From: Minwuia sp.
Lineage (GTDB): Bacteria; Pseudomonadota; Alphaproteobacteria; Minwuiales; Minwuiaceae
NCBI GenBank assembly: GCA_029210175.1
Contig: JARGPL010000024.1
Span: 1 to 64,000, forward strand
Direction: 5' to 3'
DNA: 64,000 bases
This document shows positions 1-9,726 of the stretch, in pieces (within the stretch, counting starts at the first letter, position 1; each line of letters begins with the position of its first letter). The translations under genes and the position numbers were made by a program. The notes beneath the pieces were generated by a model. It was not told the origin of the DNA and did no database searches. It was given only the letters and a program-made list of their open reading frames with translations.

Positions 1-530
1 TCGAGGAGATCGACCCCAGCCTGCCGCCCGCCGCCCGCTCCGCCGCCCGCAAGACGGAGGGGCTGAAGAACTTCCTGGCCGCCAATCCCTTTGACGGCAT
101 CTTTGCCGGCATCCGCCGCGACGAGCAGGCGACCCGCGCCAAGGAACGCGTGTTCAGCCCGCGCGGTGCCACCGGCGCCTGGAACTTCCGCGACCAGCCG
201 CCGGAGTTCTGGGACCAGTTCAACACCGACTTCCCCCCCGGCACCCATGTGCGCATCCACCCGCTGCTGCACTGGACCGAGATGGATATCTGGCTCTACA
301 CCAAGCGGGAGAAGATTCCCGTCATCGACCTCTATTTCGCCAGGGACGGCAAGCGCTACCGCTCGCTGGGGGACAAGGACATCACCAATCCGGTGGACTC
401 GAACGCGGAGACGCTGGACGAGATCATCGAGGAACTGCGGACCACCAGGGTTTCCGAACGCTCCGGCCGGGCCATGGATCACGAGGCCGAGGACGCGTTC
501 GAGCGTCTGCGCGCCGATGGCTACATGTAA
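1..530 (+). CDS. cysD: Sulfate adenylyltransferase subunit 2 (CysD), 3' part
   Basis: This is the C-terminal part of the ATP-sulfurylase catalytic subunit, which forms adenylyl sulfate (APS) from ATP and sulfate. The gene starts before the window, and its reading frame is set by codons beginning at base 3. Family features seen are GIRRDEQATRAKERVFSPR, the WNFRDQ-PEFW stretch, LLHWTEMDIWLY and the C-terminal DEIIEELRTTRVSERSGR segment. The N-terminal PP-loop lies outside the window. The stop at 528-530 is followed after 12 bp by cysNC, the usual cysDN operon arrangement. Identity is clear. Confidence 0.96.
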   Translation, partial: EEIDPSLPPAARSAARKTEGLKNFLAANPFDGIFAGIRRDEQATRAKERVFSPRGATGAWNFRDQPPEFWDQFNTDFPPGTHVRIHPLLHWTEMDIWLYTKREKIPVIDLYFARDGKRYRSLGDKDITNPVDSNAETLDEIIEELRTTRVSERSGRAMDHEAEDAFERLRADGYM

Positions 531-542
531 GGGGTCCGGACC

Positions 543-2405
543 ATGAGCAACCATCGCGAATCCCTGAAGACCGTCTTCGTCGGCCATGTGGACCACGGCA
601 AGTCCACCCTGGTCGGGCGTCTGTTCCATGACACCGACTCACTGCCCGACGGCCGGGTGGAGGAAATCCGCAAGATGTGCGAGCGGCGCGGCATGCCGTT
701 CGAATATGCCTTCCTGATGGACGCGCTGCAGGCGGAGCGTGACCAGGGCATCACCATCGACACCTCGCAGATCTGGTTCAAGACGGCCAAGCGCGACTAC
801 GTCATCATCGACGCGCCGGGCCACAAGGAATTCCTGAAGAACATGATCACCGGTGCGGCGGCGGCAGACGCGGCCATCCTGGTGATCGACGCCAATGAGG
901 GCGTGCGGGAACAGTCCCGCCGGCATGGCTATCTGCTGCATCTGATGGGCATTGGTCAGGTCACGGTCTGTGTCAACAAGATGGATCTGGTGGATTATTC
1001 CCAGGCCCGGTTCGAAGCCATCGAGCAGGAATTCCGCGCCTATCTGACCAGCATCGGCGTTGTGCCAAACCACGTGATCCCGGTTTCGGGCCGCGAAGGC
1101 GACCTGATCACCGGTCCGTCCCGCCGCATGCCCTGGTACATGGGGCCGAGCCTGACCCAGGCGCTGGACGGGTTCAATGTACCGCTGCCCGCGACCGACC
1201 AGCCGCTGCGGTTTCCGGTGCAGGACGTCTACAAGTTCGATGAACGGCGGATCATTGCGGGCCGGATCGAAAGCGGCACCATCCGGGTCGGTGACACGCT
1301 GCTGTTTTCCCCCACCAACAAGACATCGAAGGTCCGGTCCATCGAGGCATGGAATGTTGACCGGTTGCCGCTGAAGGCCTCGGCCGGGCAGTCCGTCGGG
1401 ATCACGCTGGAGGACCAGCTGTTCATCGAACGCGGCCACATGGCGAGCCACGAGAACCAGCCGCCTGTCGAAACGGACGTGTTCCGGGCGCATGTCTTCT
1501 GGCTCGGCAATGATCCGCTGGTGCCGGGCAAGACCTACAAGATGAAGCTGGCGAATGCGGAGGCGCGGGTCACCGTGCAGTCCATCGACCGGGTCATCGA
1601 CACCGGCGACCTCAGCCATTCCGAGGCTTCCGGCGTGGAACGCAACGCGGTGGCGGAGATCACCATCCGGTCACGCCAGATGCTGGCGCTCGACGAATTC
1701 CGCCATAACCAGAAAACCGGGCGATTCGTGCTGGTGGATGGCTATGACATCGCCGGTGGCGGCATCATCTCCATGGAAGGCTATGCCGACCAGCGCAGCC
1801 TGATCACCGTCCGCGCCACCAATGTGACCAAGGTCGAGGCCGCGATCGGGGAGCCGGAAAGGGCCAAGCGCAATGGCCACAAGGGTGGCGTGCTCTGGTT
1901 CACAGGCCTGTCCGGTGCGGGCAAGTCCACCATTGCGGTGGCGACCGAGCGGCGGCTGTTCGACAAGGGCTATCAGGTCTATGTGCTGGATGGCGACAAC
2001 GTCCGCTTCGGCCTCAACGCGGACCTGGGCTTCAGCCCCGAGGACCGGGCGGAGAACATCCGCCGGGTCGGCGAGGTCGCAGCCCTGATGGCCAAGGCTG
2101 GTTTCATCGTGGTGACGGCCTTCATCTCCCCCTATCGCTCCGACCGGGACCGCGCACGCGCGGCGGCGGGGGAGGATTTCCACGAGATCCACATCGATGC
2201 CGACGTCGCCATCTGCGAAAGCCGCGATCCCAAGGGCCTCTACAAGAAGGCGCGTGCGGGCGAGATCAAGGGCTTCACCGGCATCTCCGCCCCCTATGAA
2301 GCCCCGGAAGCGGCGGAACTGAAGGTCGATACCTCCGACCTGACTGTCGATGAAAGCGTTGCCCGCGTCTCCGCCTATGTCGACCGGACCTTCGCCCAGA
2401 CCTGA
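543..2405 (+). CDS. cysNC: Bifunctional sulfate adenylyltransferase subunit 1 / APS kinase
   Basis: A 620-residue fusion. Residues 1 to about 440 are the CysN GTPase, which drives APS formation by CysD. Residues about 448-620 are CysC, which phosphorylates APS to PAPS. In CysN the P-loop GHVDHGKS is at residues 14-21, and DAPGHKEF and NKMD follow. In CysC the P-loop is GLSGAGKST, followed by [13 protein letters not shown] (holding the serine of the phospho-intermediate region) and KGLYKKAR. The ATG at 543 lies 12 bp after cysD, so the two are surely one operon. CysN-CysC fusion is common in Alphaproteobacteria and suggests channelling of APS. Confidence 0.97.
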   Translation: MSNHRESLKTVFVGHVDHGKSTLVGRLFHDTDSLPDGRVEEIRKMCERRGMPFEYAFLMDALQAERDQGITIDTSQIWFKTAKRDYVIIDAPGHKEFLKNMITGAAAADAAILVIDANEGVREQSRRHGYLLHLMGIGQVTVCVNKMDLVDYSQARFEAIEQEFRAYLTSIGVVPNHVIPVSGREGDLITGPSRRMPWYMGPSLTQALDGFNVPLPATDQPLRFPVQDVYKFDERRIIAGRIESGTIRVGDTLLFSPTNKTSKVRSIEAWNVDRLPLKASAGQSVGITLEDQLFIERGHMASHENQPPVETDVFRAHVFWLGNDPLVPGKTYKMKLANAEARVTVQSIDRVIDTGDLSHSEASGVERNAVAEITIRSRQMLALDEFRHNQKTGRFVLVDGYDIAGGGIISMEGYADQRSLITVRATNVTKVEAAIGEPERAKRNGHKGGVLWFTGLSGAGKSTIAVATERRLFDKGYQVYVLDGDNVRFGLNADLGFSPEDRAENIRRVGEVAALMAKAGFIVVTAFISPYRSDRDRARAAAGEDFHEIHIDADVAICESRDPKGLYKKARAGEIKGFTGISAPYEAPEAAELKVDTSDLTVDESVARVSAYVDRTFAQT

Positions 2406-2467
2406 AGATCTCCCCACGACGCCCGCTGACCTGATCCGCGCGCCCAGCCTTTCAGTGGCACGCTTGT

Positions 2468-2542
2468 CCTGGCGACCGGTCTTCTGGCCACCGGTCGTCT
2501 GGCCACCGATCTTCTGGCCACTGGTCGTCTGGCCACCGGTCA
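2468..2542. repeat. 15-bp tandem repeat, about 5 copies
   Basis: Four good copies of a 15-bp unit (consensus TCTGGCCACCGGTCG) run from 2483 to 2542, and a more diverged copy precedes them at 2468-2482. The array lies in the convergent gap after cysNC. Its last copy contains the stop codon (2540-2542) of the minus-strand CMD gene. Each unit holds an internal TGGCCA palindrome. It looks like slippage-type expansion; no function is evident. Confidence 0.9.
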
Positions 2543-3091
2543 GTCCGTCGGCAGGGGCCAGCGTTCGAGGAACTTCCGAGCTTCCGGTTCCAGATCCAGC
2601 TGCAGCGTCTTCAGCACCCGTGTGATGGCGCAGTAGAACGCGATGGCGCCGGTCAGTTCGATCATCTTTTCGGTGCCCAGGTCCGGGGCCAGGGCATTCC
2701 ATGTCGCATCGCCCATGGCGCCTTCACGCGTGATTTCGCGTGCGGCGGCAATGACGTGGCGCGCCATGGGGTCCAGATCGGTCTGCTGGCCCTCCAGTTC
2801 CTGGATCAGACGCCCGATATCGTCGTCCGTGACCCCGAACTGATAGCCCAGCTCGATATGATGCGCCCATTCGTAGGCGGCGCGCTCGACATAGCCGACG
2901 GTCAGGATCGCCAGTTCCCGCAGCCGGGTGTCCAGCGTTGAATCGAAGCGCAACCACAGACCCATCTGGCTGAACGCCCTTGCCACACCGGGCACGTGAC
3001 CCAGCGCGTAGTACAGATTGACGTCGCGCTGCAGCACGTCGCGGTTGCTGTCATTGGCATCGGCAGCAGTCAGCATTGGAATGCGAGGCAT
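2540..3091 (-). CDS. Carboxymuconolactone decarboxylase (CMD/AhpD-like) family protein
   Basis: A 183-residue protein with the all-alpha CMD fold pattern: LDTRLRELAILTVGYVERAAYEWAHH, then a helical region ending in YCAITRVLKTLQLDLEP. Proteins of this type are often annotated as peroxidase-related or carboxymuconolactone decarboxylase-like. The CxxC pair of redox-active AhpD is absent; the equivalent helix reads YEWAHH, so AhpD-type peroxidase activity is not expected. The ATG at 3091 is preceded by AAGGAG at good spacing. The stop lies inside a 15-bp repeat array. The substrate is unknown. Confidence 0.8.
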   Translation of the reverse strand: MPRIPMLTAADANDSNRDVLQRDVNLYYALGHVPGVARAFSQMGLWLRFDSTLDTRLRELAILTVGYVERAAYEWAHHIELGYQFGVTDDDIGRLIQELEGQQTDLDPMARHVIAAAREITREGAMGDATWNALAPDLGTEKMIELTGAIAFYCAITRVLKTLQLDLEPEARKFLERWPLPTD

Positions 3092-3180
3092 GGGCGAACG
3101 CTCCTTGATATTCAGGCTGGGCGGGTTTCGCCAGATTGAGGGGGGGGGGTGGTCAGGTATTCAGGCTCGGGCCGAAACCG

Positions 3181-3615
3181 CTATTTCATCCGGGTCCAGG
3201 TCTGCTCCTGACAGAAGAACAGCACGCAGCCTTCGACGCCCAGGGTGTCGGGGCCCCTGGCTTCCATGTTGGAATCATAGGTCTTGCCACTTTCGGGATC
3301 GTAGATCTCGCCATCTTCCCAGATGCCGGGCTTTTCCTTCTTGAAGCCCTTGATCATCTGCAGGCCGATGATCGGGTTGCCGTGGTTGGCTTCCTCGGGG
3401 TTGTTGATGTCGCGTTTCGGCGTGCCGTCTTCCCGCAACGGTTCCTTCAGCCAGATGATGGTGCCGCACATGGATCCGCCGCAGGGCGCGATCTCGATAT
3501 GGGCACCGCCGTTTTCCGTCAGCCAGGTGCCTTCGACCGGGTCCGTTGCCGCCTGCGCGGCCAGGCTGATGAAAGGCAGTGCCGCGAGGGCGAGGACAAG
3601 GGGGCGTATGCGCAT
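3181..3615 (-). CDS. DUF2147 family exported protein
   Basis: A 144-residue exported protein. The signal peptide is residues 1 to about 22 (MRIRPLVLALAALPFISLAAQA). The mature part begins ATDPVEGTWLTENGGAHIEI, carries a Cys pair around CGGSMCGTI, and contains DNNPEEANHG-like and KTYDSNMEARGPDTLGVEGC stretches that are typical of DUF2147. A longer in-frame ORF begins upstream, but the ATG at 3615 has GGAGA before it and starts a perfect signal peptide, so I chose that start. DUF2147 proteins are periplasmic or lipocalin-like, with no settled function. Confidence 0.85.
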   Translation of the reverse strand: MRIRPLVLALAALPFISLAAQAATDPVEGTWLTENGGAHIEIAPCGGSMCGTIIWLKEPLREDGTPKRDINNPEEANHGNPIIGLQMIKGFKKEKPGIWEDGEIYDPESGKTYDSNMEARGPDTLGVEGCVLFFCQEQTWTRMK

Positions 3616-3734
3616 CGGTATCTCCGTTGATGTCCGATATCGGCAGGGCGGGCCTGCCTGTCTGATCGTCTGTGCCGCGATCATAGTCCCGACCGGGCAG
3701 GTGCGGAAGTCGCCAGACCCGTGATCCCGTCCGC

Positions 3735-4403
3735 TCATTCCATTTCCCGCAGCACGGCGATCACCATGTCGCGCGAGACCCGCCGTCGTTGCTGGCCCAG
3801 TGCGACCCGGTCCAGGCGCCGCACCGTTTCCTCCACCCCGGCGAAGGACCGCACCATCCGCGGCAGCAGATAGGCGAAGGCGGATTCAGTCAGGTCAAGC
3901 TGGCGGTCGGCGGCATATTTCAGGATCAGGGCTGAAAGCAGCGTGTCGTCCGGTTCCGCGATCTCCACGGCGGGTGCGGTGGCCAGCCGCGATGCCAGGT
4001 CGGGCAGCCCATGGGTCCAGTGCGCGGGCGGGGTCCGGGCCGCCAGCAGCAGATGCGCCCCGGCATCGCGCTGCATGTTGTAGAGGTGGAACAGGGGTTC
4101 CGGGTCGGCCATCGCGTCCGCCCGGTCGATGGCAACCGGCTGCCCGGCCAGCGCATGCGCCGTGTCCATGTCCAGGTCCGGCCCCTGCAGCAGTGTGCCG
4201 CCACTGGTGTCGCGCCAGATGTGCAGCAGGTGTGTCTTGCCTGACCCGGCGGGGCCATGCAGCGCCAGTGCCGGTCCGGGCCAGTCCGGCCAGGCGGCGA
4301 TCCAGGCCAGCGCGTCGGCATTGCACGGGGCGGGCATGAAATCCTGCCGCCCGAAGCGCGGCCGCTGGGTGAGGTCAAGGGGGTCCTGGGGCCTGTGCCT
4401 CAT
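3735..4403 (-). CDS. hdaA: DnaA-related regulator HdaA
   Basis: A 222-residue DnaA-homologous AAA+ protein without a DNA-binding domain. Hda proteins stimulate hydrolysis of DnaA-bound ATP when attached to the replication clamp, preventing re-initiation. The Walker A motif GPAGSGKTHL is at about residues 50-59, and a degenerate Walker B, VAIDRAD, follows. The C-terminal lid helix ends VSRDMVIAVLREME. Near the N-terminus QDPLDL could act as a clamp-binding peptide. The gene lies downstream of the PerM-like permease, as in many Alphaproteobacteria. Its target dnaA and the clamp dnaN are both about 52 kb away in this window. Confidence 0.88.
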   Translation of the reverse strand: MRHRPQDPLDLTQRPRFGRQDFMPAPCNADALAWIAAWPDWPGPALALHGPAGSGKTHLLHIWRDTSGGTLLQGPDLDMDTAHALAGQPVAIDRADAMADPEPLFHLYNMQRDAGAHLLLAARTPPAHWTHGLPDLASRLATAPAVEIAEPDDTLLSALILKYAADRQLDLTESAFAYLLPRMVRSFAGVEETVRRLDRVALGQQRRRVSRDMVIAVLREME

Positions 4404-4424
4404 GCCGGGTGGCGCGCCACCGCG

Positions 4425-5507
4425 CTACTCCGGGTTGGCCGGGTCGTAGAACCGGCTCTGCAGGTACTGCTCCAGCCCGAAACGGGCGACGACGCCGATC
4501 ACCGCGCTGACGGGCAAGGCCAGCAGCATGCCGACAAAGCCGAACAGCACACCGCCTGCCAGGACGCCGAACATGACCCAGACCGGATGCAGGCCAATGC
4601 GGTCGCCCACCAGATTTGGCGTCAGGAAATAGCCTTCGGCCACCTGACCGACGGCGTAGATGCCGACAACAATGGCCACACGCACCATGTCATCGGGCCA
4701 GAACTGCACGATGGCCAGGCCGATGGAGGCGATGGCGCCGAAGATCGCGCCGACGAAGGGAATGAATGACAGCGCACCGGACAGGATGCCGATCAGGAAA
4801 CCGAAGCTGAGGCCGGACATGCTCAACGCCGTGGCATAATAGACCATCAGCACCAGGCAGACCGTGCCCTGCCCCCGGACAAACCCGGCGAGTGTCCGGT
4901 CGATGTCAACGACCAGCTTGCGGATCGTGCCTGCATAGCGCTTCGGCAGCCAGCCATTGATCAGGGCCACCAGGCGGTCCCATTCCAGCAACAGGTAGAA
5001 GGTGACGATGGGGGTGATGACCAGCAGTGCCAGGAAGTTGGCCAGCGCCGCGCCGCCGCGTACCACGTTGCCAGCCAGCTGCGTGAAGAACTGTACCGCC
5101 TGACTGGCGTAGTTCTTCAGCGCCTGCGCGCCCTCGTCGCGGCTGACATCGACGCCGCGATCCGATGCGGCTTCCAGCAGGTTGGCCACGATCGGCTGCA
5201 GCAGCCGGGTCGCGCGCTCGATATATTCCGGCAGCTGCACCAGTAGCGCCCCGGACTGGCGCACGACCAGCGGCACCAGGATCAGCAGACCCAGCAGGAA
5301 GATGATCACGAAGCCAGCGGTGATGATGATGGTGGCCTGATTGCGGCTGAGGCGCATCTTCTCCAGCCAGTCCGCCAGCGGATCGGTCAGATAGGCCACG
5401 GCCATGGCCACCACGAAGGGCAGCAGCATGTCGCGCAGCAGGAATACCACCAGCCCGAGGGCGATGATGCAGATGAACCAGAAACTGGCCTGACGTTGCG
5501 GGCTCAC
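4425..5507 (-). CDS. AI-2E family (PerM-like) membrane permease
   Basis: A 360-residue polytopic membrane protein of the AI-2E/PerM transporter family. Hydrophobic segments cluster near residues 8-40, 60-90, 150-180 and 210-330. The family C-terminal pattern is visible: SFGFLIGILSGALSFIPFVGAIFG, then NLVGDRIGLHPVWVMFGVLAGG. The start is GTG (5505-5507), which overlaps the upstream DUF2066 stop as GTGA and implies translational coupling. The substrate is not known for this subfamily. The DUF2066-permease-hdaA order suggests one transcript. Confidence 0.9.
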   Translation of the reverse strand: MSPQRQASFWFICIIALGLVVFLLRDMLLPFVVAMAVAYLTDPLADWLEKMRLSRNQATIIITAGFVIIFLLGLLILVPLVVRQSGALLVQLPEYIERATRLLQPIVANLLEAASDRGVDVSRDEGAQALKNYASQAVQFFTQLAGNVVRGGAALANFLALLVITPIVTFYLLLEWDRLVALINGWLPKRYAGTIRKLVVDIDRTLAGFVRGQGTVCLVLMVYYATALSMSGLSFGFLIGILSGALSFIPFVGAIFGAIASIGLAIVQFWPDDMVRVAIVVGIYAVGQVAEGYFLTPNLVGDRIGLHPVWVMFGVLAGGVLFGFVGMLLALPVSAVIGVVARFGLEQYLQSRFYDPANPE

Positions 5508-6790
5508 TGGCGGGCTCCGGCGGGGCGGTTCAGCAGGGTAGCATTCTGGCCTGATGCCCCCGGGGCAGTGGAATCCCTCTGCCCGTCCGACAGACCCTGG
5601 CGATCCGAGACATTCTGTTGGCCTGGGGCATTCTGTTGGCCTGGGGCATTCTGGCGGCCCGCGGCATTCTGGCGGCGCACCGTCCAGAACCCGTCGCGTT
5701 CCTCCAGAGCCAGGTTCTGCTGGGTCAGCGCCCGGGCCAGCAGCGCGGTGTCGCCGACATGGTGCAGCACCATGATCGCGTCACTGACCGAGATCTGTGC
5801 CAGTTCAACCCGGCGCACCAGCGACACGGCACCAATCGCGCGCTCCAGATCCTGCCAGTCGGCCAGACCGGTGATGCGGACAAGCGCGCTCAACCGTCGC
5901 TGATCCCCGAAACTCTGGATGCTGCGCTGCTTCCACAGATCCTCGATCTCCACCACCATCTGATCGACGGCGGCATTCATGAACGCCACGACGTCGGCGT
6001 CGGGGGTGCTGTCAAAGGCCCGGATGACCACGGGATAGGGGTCGGGCCCAAAGCTGTAGAGCACGATGTCCAGCCGGGCCGTCTGCTGTTCGGCGTCGAC
6101 CAGAAGCGAGGCGTCAGCCACCAGCACGCCTTCGGTCCGGTACCGCTCCGCCACTGCGGCCAGCGGCTCCGCCGCGCCTGTGACGGCCTGTTCGGCGGTG
6201 ATCGTCAGGACGTCATCCACATCGCCGAACGGTGCCACGATGGGGACCAGACGGTCGCGCCCTTCGAACCGTGCCCAGGCGTCGAGCCAGGGGTTGGGGT
6301 CGGCCCAGAGCACCATGTCCCCGCCGGCGCGCAGCACGGGCAGGATCAGGGCGGGCAGGGCGCGGGTTTCGGTAAAGGCGATACCGGCACGATTCAGCAG
6401 CGACCGGACGGCGGCAGGCTGGAAGGTGAATGTCAGGTCGGCGATATAGCGGTCCGGTGCCGTCTTTTCGTTCGCGACCCGCAGGGACACCACCATGTCC
6501 GACAGGGTGGCGTCATCCGGTAGCGGCAGGCCGGGCCAGTCCGCTTGCCGGGTCAGGCGTTGCAGCATGATCCGGGCGGCCTGCAACCGGGCGGTCGCGA
6601 CACCCTGCTGCTTGGCAGTTGCCGCACTTTCGGCCACCACATCCACCGGCACGGCGGAAACGGTGTAGATATCGGATGCGGTCGCGCCAAGTACCGGCAC
6701 GCAGATCAGGAACAGGCTCAGGACAAGACCCAGGACCGTCTCTGACAGGGCAGGCAGGCGCGACAGATGGCGCAGGACGTGGCCAGGCAT
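5504..6790 (-). CDS. DUF2066 family exported protein with repeat tail
   Basis: A 428-residue protein with an N-terminal hydrophobic signal or anchor (residues about 14-40, [21 protein letters not shown]). A DUF2066 core follows ([26 protein letters not shown] at the start, [16 protein letters not shown] in the middle). The last about 60 residues are low-complexity and contain six-residue repeats of the type NAPGQQ, encoded by an 18-bp DNA repeat. DUF2066 has no established function. Its start overlaps the divergent purM start by 24 bp. It is the first gene of the DUF2066-permease-hdaA operon. Confidence 0.82.
   Translation of the reverse strand: MPGHVLRHLSRLPALSETVLGLVLSLFLICVPVLGATASDIYTVSAVPVDVVAESAATAKQQGVATARLQAARIMLQRLTRQADWPGLPLPDDATLSDMVVSLRVANEKTAPDRYIADLTFTFQPAAVRSLLNRAGIAFTETRALPALILPVLRAGGDMVLWADPNPWLDAWARFEGRDRLVPIVAPFGDVDDVLTITAEQAVTGAAEPLAAVAERYRTEGVLVADASLLVDAEQQTARLDIVLYSFGPDPYPVVIRAFDSTPDADVVAFMNAAVDQMVVEIEDLWKQRSIQSFGDQRRLSALVRITGLADWQDLERAIGAVSLVRRVELAQISVSDAIMVLHHVGDTALLARALTQQNLALEERDGFWTVRRQNAAGRQNAPGQQNAPGQQNVSDRQGLSDGQRDSTAPGASGQNATLLNRPAGARQ
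5611..5680. repeat. 18-bp in-frame tandem repeat in the DUF2066 gene
   Basis: Two exact copies of an 18-bp unit starting CATTCTGTTGGCCTGGGG (5611-5628, 5629-5646) are followed by two diverged copies up to about 5680. The unit is a multiple of three, so it adds six residues (NAPGQQ-type) per copy to the C-terminal tail without breaking the frame. Confidence 0.9.
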
Positions 6791-7915
6791 TGCAATCAGA
6801 CTCCGTTGGCGGCATCGTCGGCCCCCACCTTAGCCGAGCTGTTGGAGGGCGTCATCACGAACGGGCTCACATACCGCGATGCAGGCGTCGATGTCGATGC
6901 CGGCAACGCACTGGTCGACCGCATCAAGGCCGATACGGCTTCCACCAACCGTGCCGGATCGCTGGGGGCGATTGGCGGGTTTGGCGGACTGTTCGACCCG
7001 AAGGCGGCCGGTTATGTCGATCCCCTGCTGGTCGCGGCCACCGACGGTGTCGGCACCAAGCTGACCCTGGCGGCGGACGTCGGACGACATGACACGGTGG
7101 GCCAGGACCTGGTCGCCATGTGTGTCAACGACCTGATCGTGCAGGGGGCGGAGCCGCTGTTCTTCCTCGATTATTTCGCCACCGGCGCGCTTTCGGTGGA
7201 CCAGGCGGCAGCTGTTGTGTCCGGCATCGCGGAGGGCTGTCGCCAGTCCGGCTGTGCCCTGATTGGCGGTGAAACGGCGGAAATGCCGGGTCTTTACCGG
7301 CCGGGCGAGTATGACCTGGCGGGGTTCAGTGTCGGCGCCGTGGAACGCGATGGCCTGCTGCCCCGCAGTGACGCGATCCGCCCCGGTGACCGCATTCTGG
7401 GCATCGCGTCGTCCGGCATCCATTCCAACGGCTTCTCGCTGGTGCGGCGAATCGTTGAACGCAGCGGTGCCGATCTTGCGGCCCCCGCACCCTGGGATCC
7501 GGCGGTCAGTCTGGGCGAAAGCCTGCTCACGCCAACGCGCATCTATGTCCGCAACCTGCTGGCCACGATCAAGCTGGGCAGCATTTCGGCGCTGGCGCAC
7601 ATCACCGGCGGCGGCCTGACGGAGAACATTCCGCGCGTGCTGCCTGACGGTCTGGGGGTCCATCTGGATACCGCATCCTGGGACCTGCCGCCCGTGTTCG
7701 GCTGGCTGATGCGCGAAGGCGGCGTTGCGGCGGCCGAAATGGCGCGCACGTTCAATTGCGGCATCGGCATGATTGCCGTGGTCCCGGCAGCCGAGGCGGA
7801 GAAGGTCATCGCCTTCCTGACCTACAAGGGTGAGGGGGTCCACGACATCGGTGAAGTTGTCGAGGATGCCGAAGGCGCCGTGGTGATTGCGGGGCTCGAC
7901 CGTTGGCAAGGCTGA
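6767..7915 (+). CDS. purM: Phosphoribosylformylglycinamidine cyclo-ligase (AIR synthetase)
   Basis: AIR synthetase, the fifth step of purine synthesis, closing FGAM to AIR with ATP. The PurM signature is clear: [17 protein letters not shown] near the N-terminus, [52 protein letters not shown] and [16 protein letters not shown]. The ATG at 6767 gives 382 residues, about 30 more than usual, and overlaps the divergent DUF2066 start. A shorter start, for example the TTG at 6842, is possible but has no good ribosome-binding site. The purN gene overlaps its end, so the two are one operon. Confidence 0.95.
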   Translation: MAQDVARHCNQTPLAASSAPTLAELLEGVITNGLTYRDAGVDVDAGNALVDRIKADTASTNRAGSLGAIGGFGGLFDPKAAGYVDPLLVAATDGVGTKLTLAADVGRHDTVGQDLVAMCVNDLIVQGAEPLFFLDYFATGALSVDQAAAVVSGIAEGCRQSGCALIGGETAEMPGLYRPGEYDLAGFSVGAVERDGLLPRSDAIRPGDRILGIASSGIHSNGFSLVRRIVERSGADLAAPAPWDPAVSLGESLLTPTRIYVRNLLATIKLGSISALAHITGGGLTENIPRVLPDGLGVHLDTASWDLPPVFGWLMREGGVAAAEMARTFNCGIGMIAVVPAAEAEKVIAFLTYKGEGVHDIGEVVEDAEGAVVIAGLDRWQG

Positions 7916-8568
7916 AACTCGGGGTACTGATCTCCGGCCGTGGCAGCAATCTGCAGGCCCTGATCGACGCCGCTGCTGATCCGGCGTTTCCCGCCCAGAT
8001 CGCCGTGGTGATTTCCAACATCGCGGACGTACAGGGGCTGGCGCGGGCGCAAGCGGCCGGAATCCCCACCGCCGTGGTCGATCACAAGGCGCATGACGGC
8101 CGCCCGGCGTTCGAATCCGCCCTGACCGAGGCGCTGGACGCCCATCAGGTGCGGCTGGTCTGCCTGGCCGGTTTCATGCGCCTGCTGACCAAGGGCTTCG
8201 TCGACCACTGGCGGGACCGGATCATCAACATTCACCCGTCGCTGCTGCCGGCCTTCAAGGGGCTGAACACCCATGAGAGGGTGCTGGACAGCGGCGTGAA
8301 GTTCACCGGTTGCACCGTGCATTTCGTCCGTGCGGAGATGGATGAGGGGCCGATCGTCGTGCAGGGCGCGATCCCCGTGCTGTCGGGCGATACCCCGGAC
8401 AGCCTGGGTGCCCGTGTCCTCGCCGTGGAGCACCGGATCTACCCGCTGGCCGTGAAGCTGGTGGCGGAAGGCCGCGCCCGGGTGGTGGGCAACGCCGTCC
8501 GTGTGGACATGCCGGACGGCGATCACGACACCGCAGCACAGACGGTTGTCATCAACCCCGCAGGCTGA
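7903..8568 (+). CDS. purN: Phosphoribosylglycinamide formyltransferase
   Basis: GAR transformylase, which uses 10-formyl-tetrahydrofolate in purine synthesis. The 221-residue protein shows [14 protein letters not shown] at the N-terminus, the catalytic stretch [13 protein letters not shown], and [15 protein letters not shown] with the catalytic aspartate. The start is TTG at 7903, 13 bp inside the end of purM, which indicates coupled translation. No in-frame ATG lies at a sensible place, because the family N-terminus [12 protein letters not shown] begins right after it. Confidence 0.95.
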   Translation: MARLKLGVLISGRGSNLQALIDAAADPAFPAQIAVVISNIADVQGLARAQAAGIPTAVVDHKAHDGRPAFESALTEALDAHQVRLVCLAGFMRLLTKGFVDHWRDRIINIHPSLLPAFKGLNTHERVLDSGVKFTGCTVHFVRAEMDEGPIVVQGAIPVLSGDTPDSLGARVLAVEHRIYPLAVKLVAEGRARVVGNAVRVDMPDGDHDTAAQTVVINPAG

Positions 8569-8574
8569 CCCGCC

Positions 8575-8645
8575 CCTTCTTCCCCTTCGCCCTCGACGGG
8601 AGAAGGTCAGGTAGGGCGTGAGCGCTGGAGGCGAAGGGTCAGGGC
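8575..8645. repeat. Dispersed intergenic repeat, copy 1
   Basis: A non-coding stretch between convergent purN and bolA. It contains CCCTCGACGGG, AGAAGG and GGGCGTGAGCG, in the same order as a second copy at 31171-31231. Palindromic intergenic elements with this core occur widely in Alphaproteobacteria (recalled from general knowledge). It may act as a transcript-end hairpin. Confidence 0.6.
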
Positions 8646-8926
8646 CGTGCCTGGGATGCAGCCTCCGTCGGGGTCAGGGTTTCCAGGGCCAGGGCGTGGA
8701 CGCGTTCGTCCATCTCCGCCTTCAGCAACCGGTAGACACTGCGCTGGCGGGTGACGCGGTTCTGCCCTTCAAAGGCGACGGACACGACGCGCACATGGAA
8801 ATGTGTCTCGCCTTCCGGCCGGGCGCCGACGTGACCCTTGTGCTTGTGCGATTCATCCTCGATCTGCAGCTGTTCGGGGGCCAGTCCCTCGGTCAGGCGC
8901 TGCTGGATGCGTTCGGCGTAGGTCAT
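8639..8926 (-). CDS. BolA family protein
   Basis: A 95-residue BolA-like protein. The core includes ERIQQRLTEGLAPEQLQIEDESHKHKGHVGA, FHVRVVSVAFEGQNRVTRQRSVYRLL and the C-terminal VHALALETLTPTEA. BolA proteins pair with monothiol glutaredoxins and take part in iron-sulfur and iron handling. The chosen ATG (8926) has AGGAG before it; the longer upstream ORF shows no homology. The conserved His in the VHAL motif, a cluster ligand in BolA-glutaredoxin pairs, is present. Confidence 0.92.
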   Translation of the reverse strand: MTYAERIQQRLTEGLAPEQLQIEDESHKHKGHVGARPEGETHFHVRVVSVAFEGQNRVTRQRSVYRLLKAEMDERVHALALETLTPTEAASQARP

Positions 8927-9074
8927 GAAGACTCCTGCTGCATGTGTCTGACCGCGTGATCTGCAGCCAAGGGGTGTGGCGGACATTATCGCCGACGGAA
9001 CGTGAACGATCTTTGGTGCTTTGTCGCGCCTGTCAAGCTTGCCCCTGCCGGTGCGCGTCACCATAATCCGCCGC

Positions 9075-9665
9075 ATGGCACGGACCCAGCAGAGAAGCCG
9101 CACGCGATACGCGGGGCGGATCATCGCGGATGACCCGTCGGCACGGCCCTGCGAAATGCCGGGCTGTCTCGAGGCGGGGGAATTCCGTGCGCCGAAGTCG
9201 CGTGACGGCGCTGCGGGCTACCACATGTTCTGCCTCGACCATGTCCGGGAATACAACAAGTCCTACAACTACTTCGCCGACATGGAGCCGGATGAGGCGG
9301 AGACGTTCCAGCATTCCGCCGCCTATGGCCATCGCCAGACCTGGCCCATGGGGCATCGCACGGCGACGATGCGCACGGATGTACCGTTCCAGGACCCGTT
9401 CGGATTCTCCGATGAAGTGGCGCGAAAGAAGGCAGTGCGGGAGGCGGAAAAGGCCCGCCAGGGCCGCCAGTACACCGCCGAGCAGAGGGCTGCGTTCAGA
9501 ACACTGGACGTAGATCCGACCGATGACTTGCACGCGCTCAAGAGACACTATAAGCAACTGGTCAAGCGGTTTCATCCGGATGCCAATGGCGGTGATCGCC
9601 GCGCCGAGGACCGGCTGAAGAACATCAACCAGGCCTTCAGCGTGCTCAACGCCGGTCTTTCCTGA
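9075..9665 (+). CDS. J-domain (DnaJ-like) protein
   Basis: A 196-residue protein with a C-terminal J domain (residues about 130-196). The DnaK-contacting motif HPD is in [20 protein letters not shown]. The N-terminal half has [20 protein letters not shown] and [19 protein letters not shown], a Cys-rich pattern that may bind metal and is typical of a conserved alphaproteobacterial DnaJ-like family lying beside cobS. It probably acts as a dedicated cochaperone for DnaK. The ATG at 9075 was preferred over an earlier GTG-type start because the family begins MARTQQR-like. Confidence 0.85.
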   Translation: MARTQQRSRTRYAGRIIADDPSARPCEMPGCLEAGEFRAPKSRDGAAGYHMFCLDHVREYNKSYNYFADMEPDEAETFQHSAAYGHRQTWPMGHRTATMRTDVPFQDPFGFSDEVARKKAVREAEKARQGRQYTAEQRAAFRTLDVDPTDDLHALKRHYKQLVKRFHPDANGGDRRAEDRLKNINQAFSVLNAGLS

Positions 9666-9726
9666 CGACCCTTGCCCCGGCATCGCCCGTGGTATCCAGC
9701 GGTCCCTCCATATCCAGGGGAAACGA

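Noticed and set aside
2540-3091. AhpD-type peroxidase activity for the CMD protein
   Set aside because: The CxxC redox pair needed for that activity is absent from the helix that normally carries it.
9666-9726. Cobalamin riboswitch before cobS
   Set aside because: The gap is only about 60 bp, too short for the structure, and no B12-box-like sequence was seen. The ccr-ecm gap likewise shows only the palindrome.
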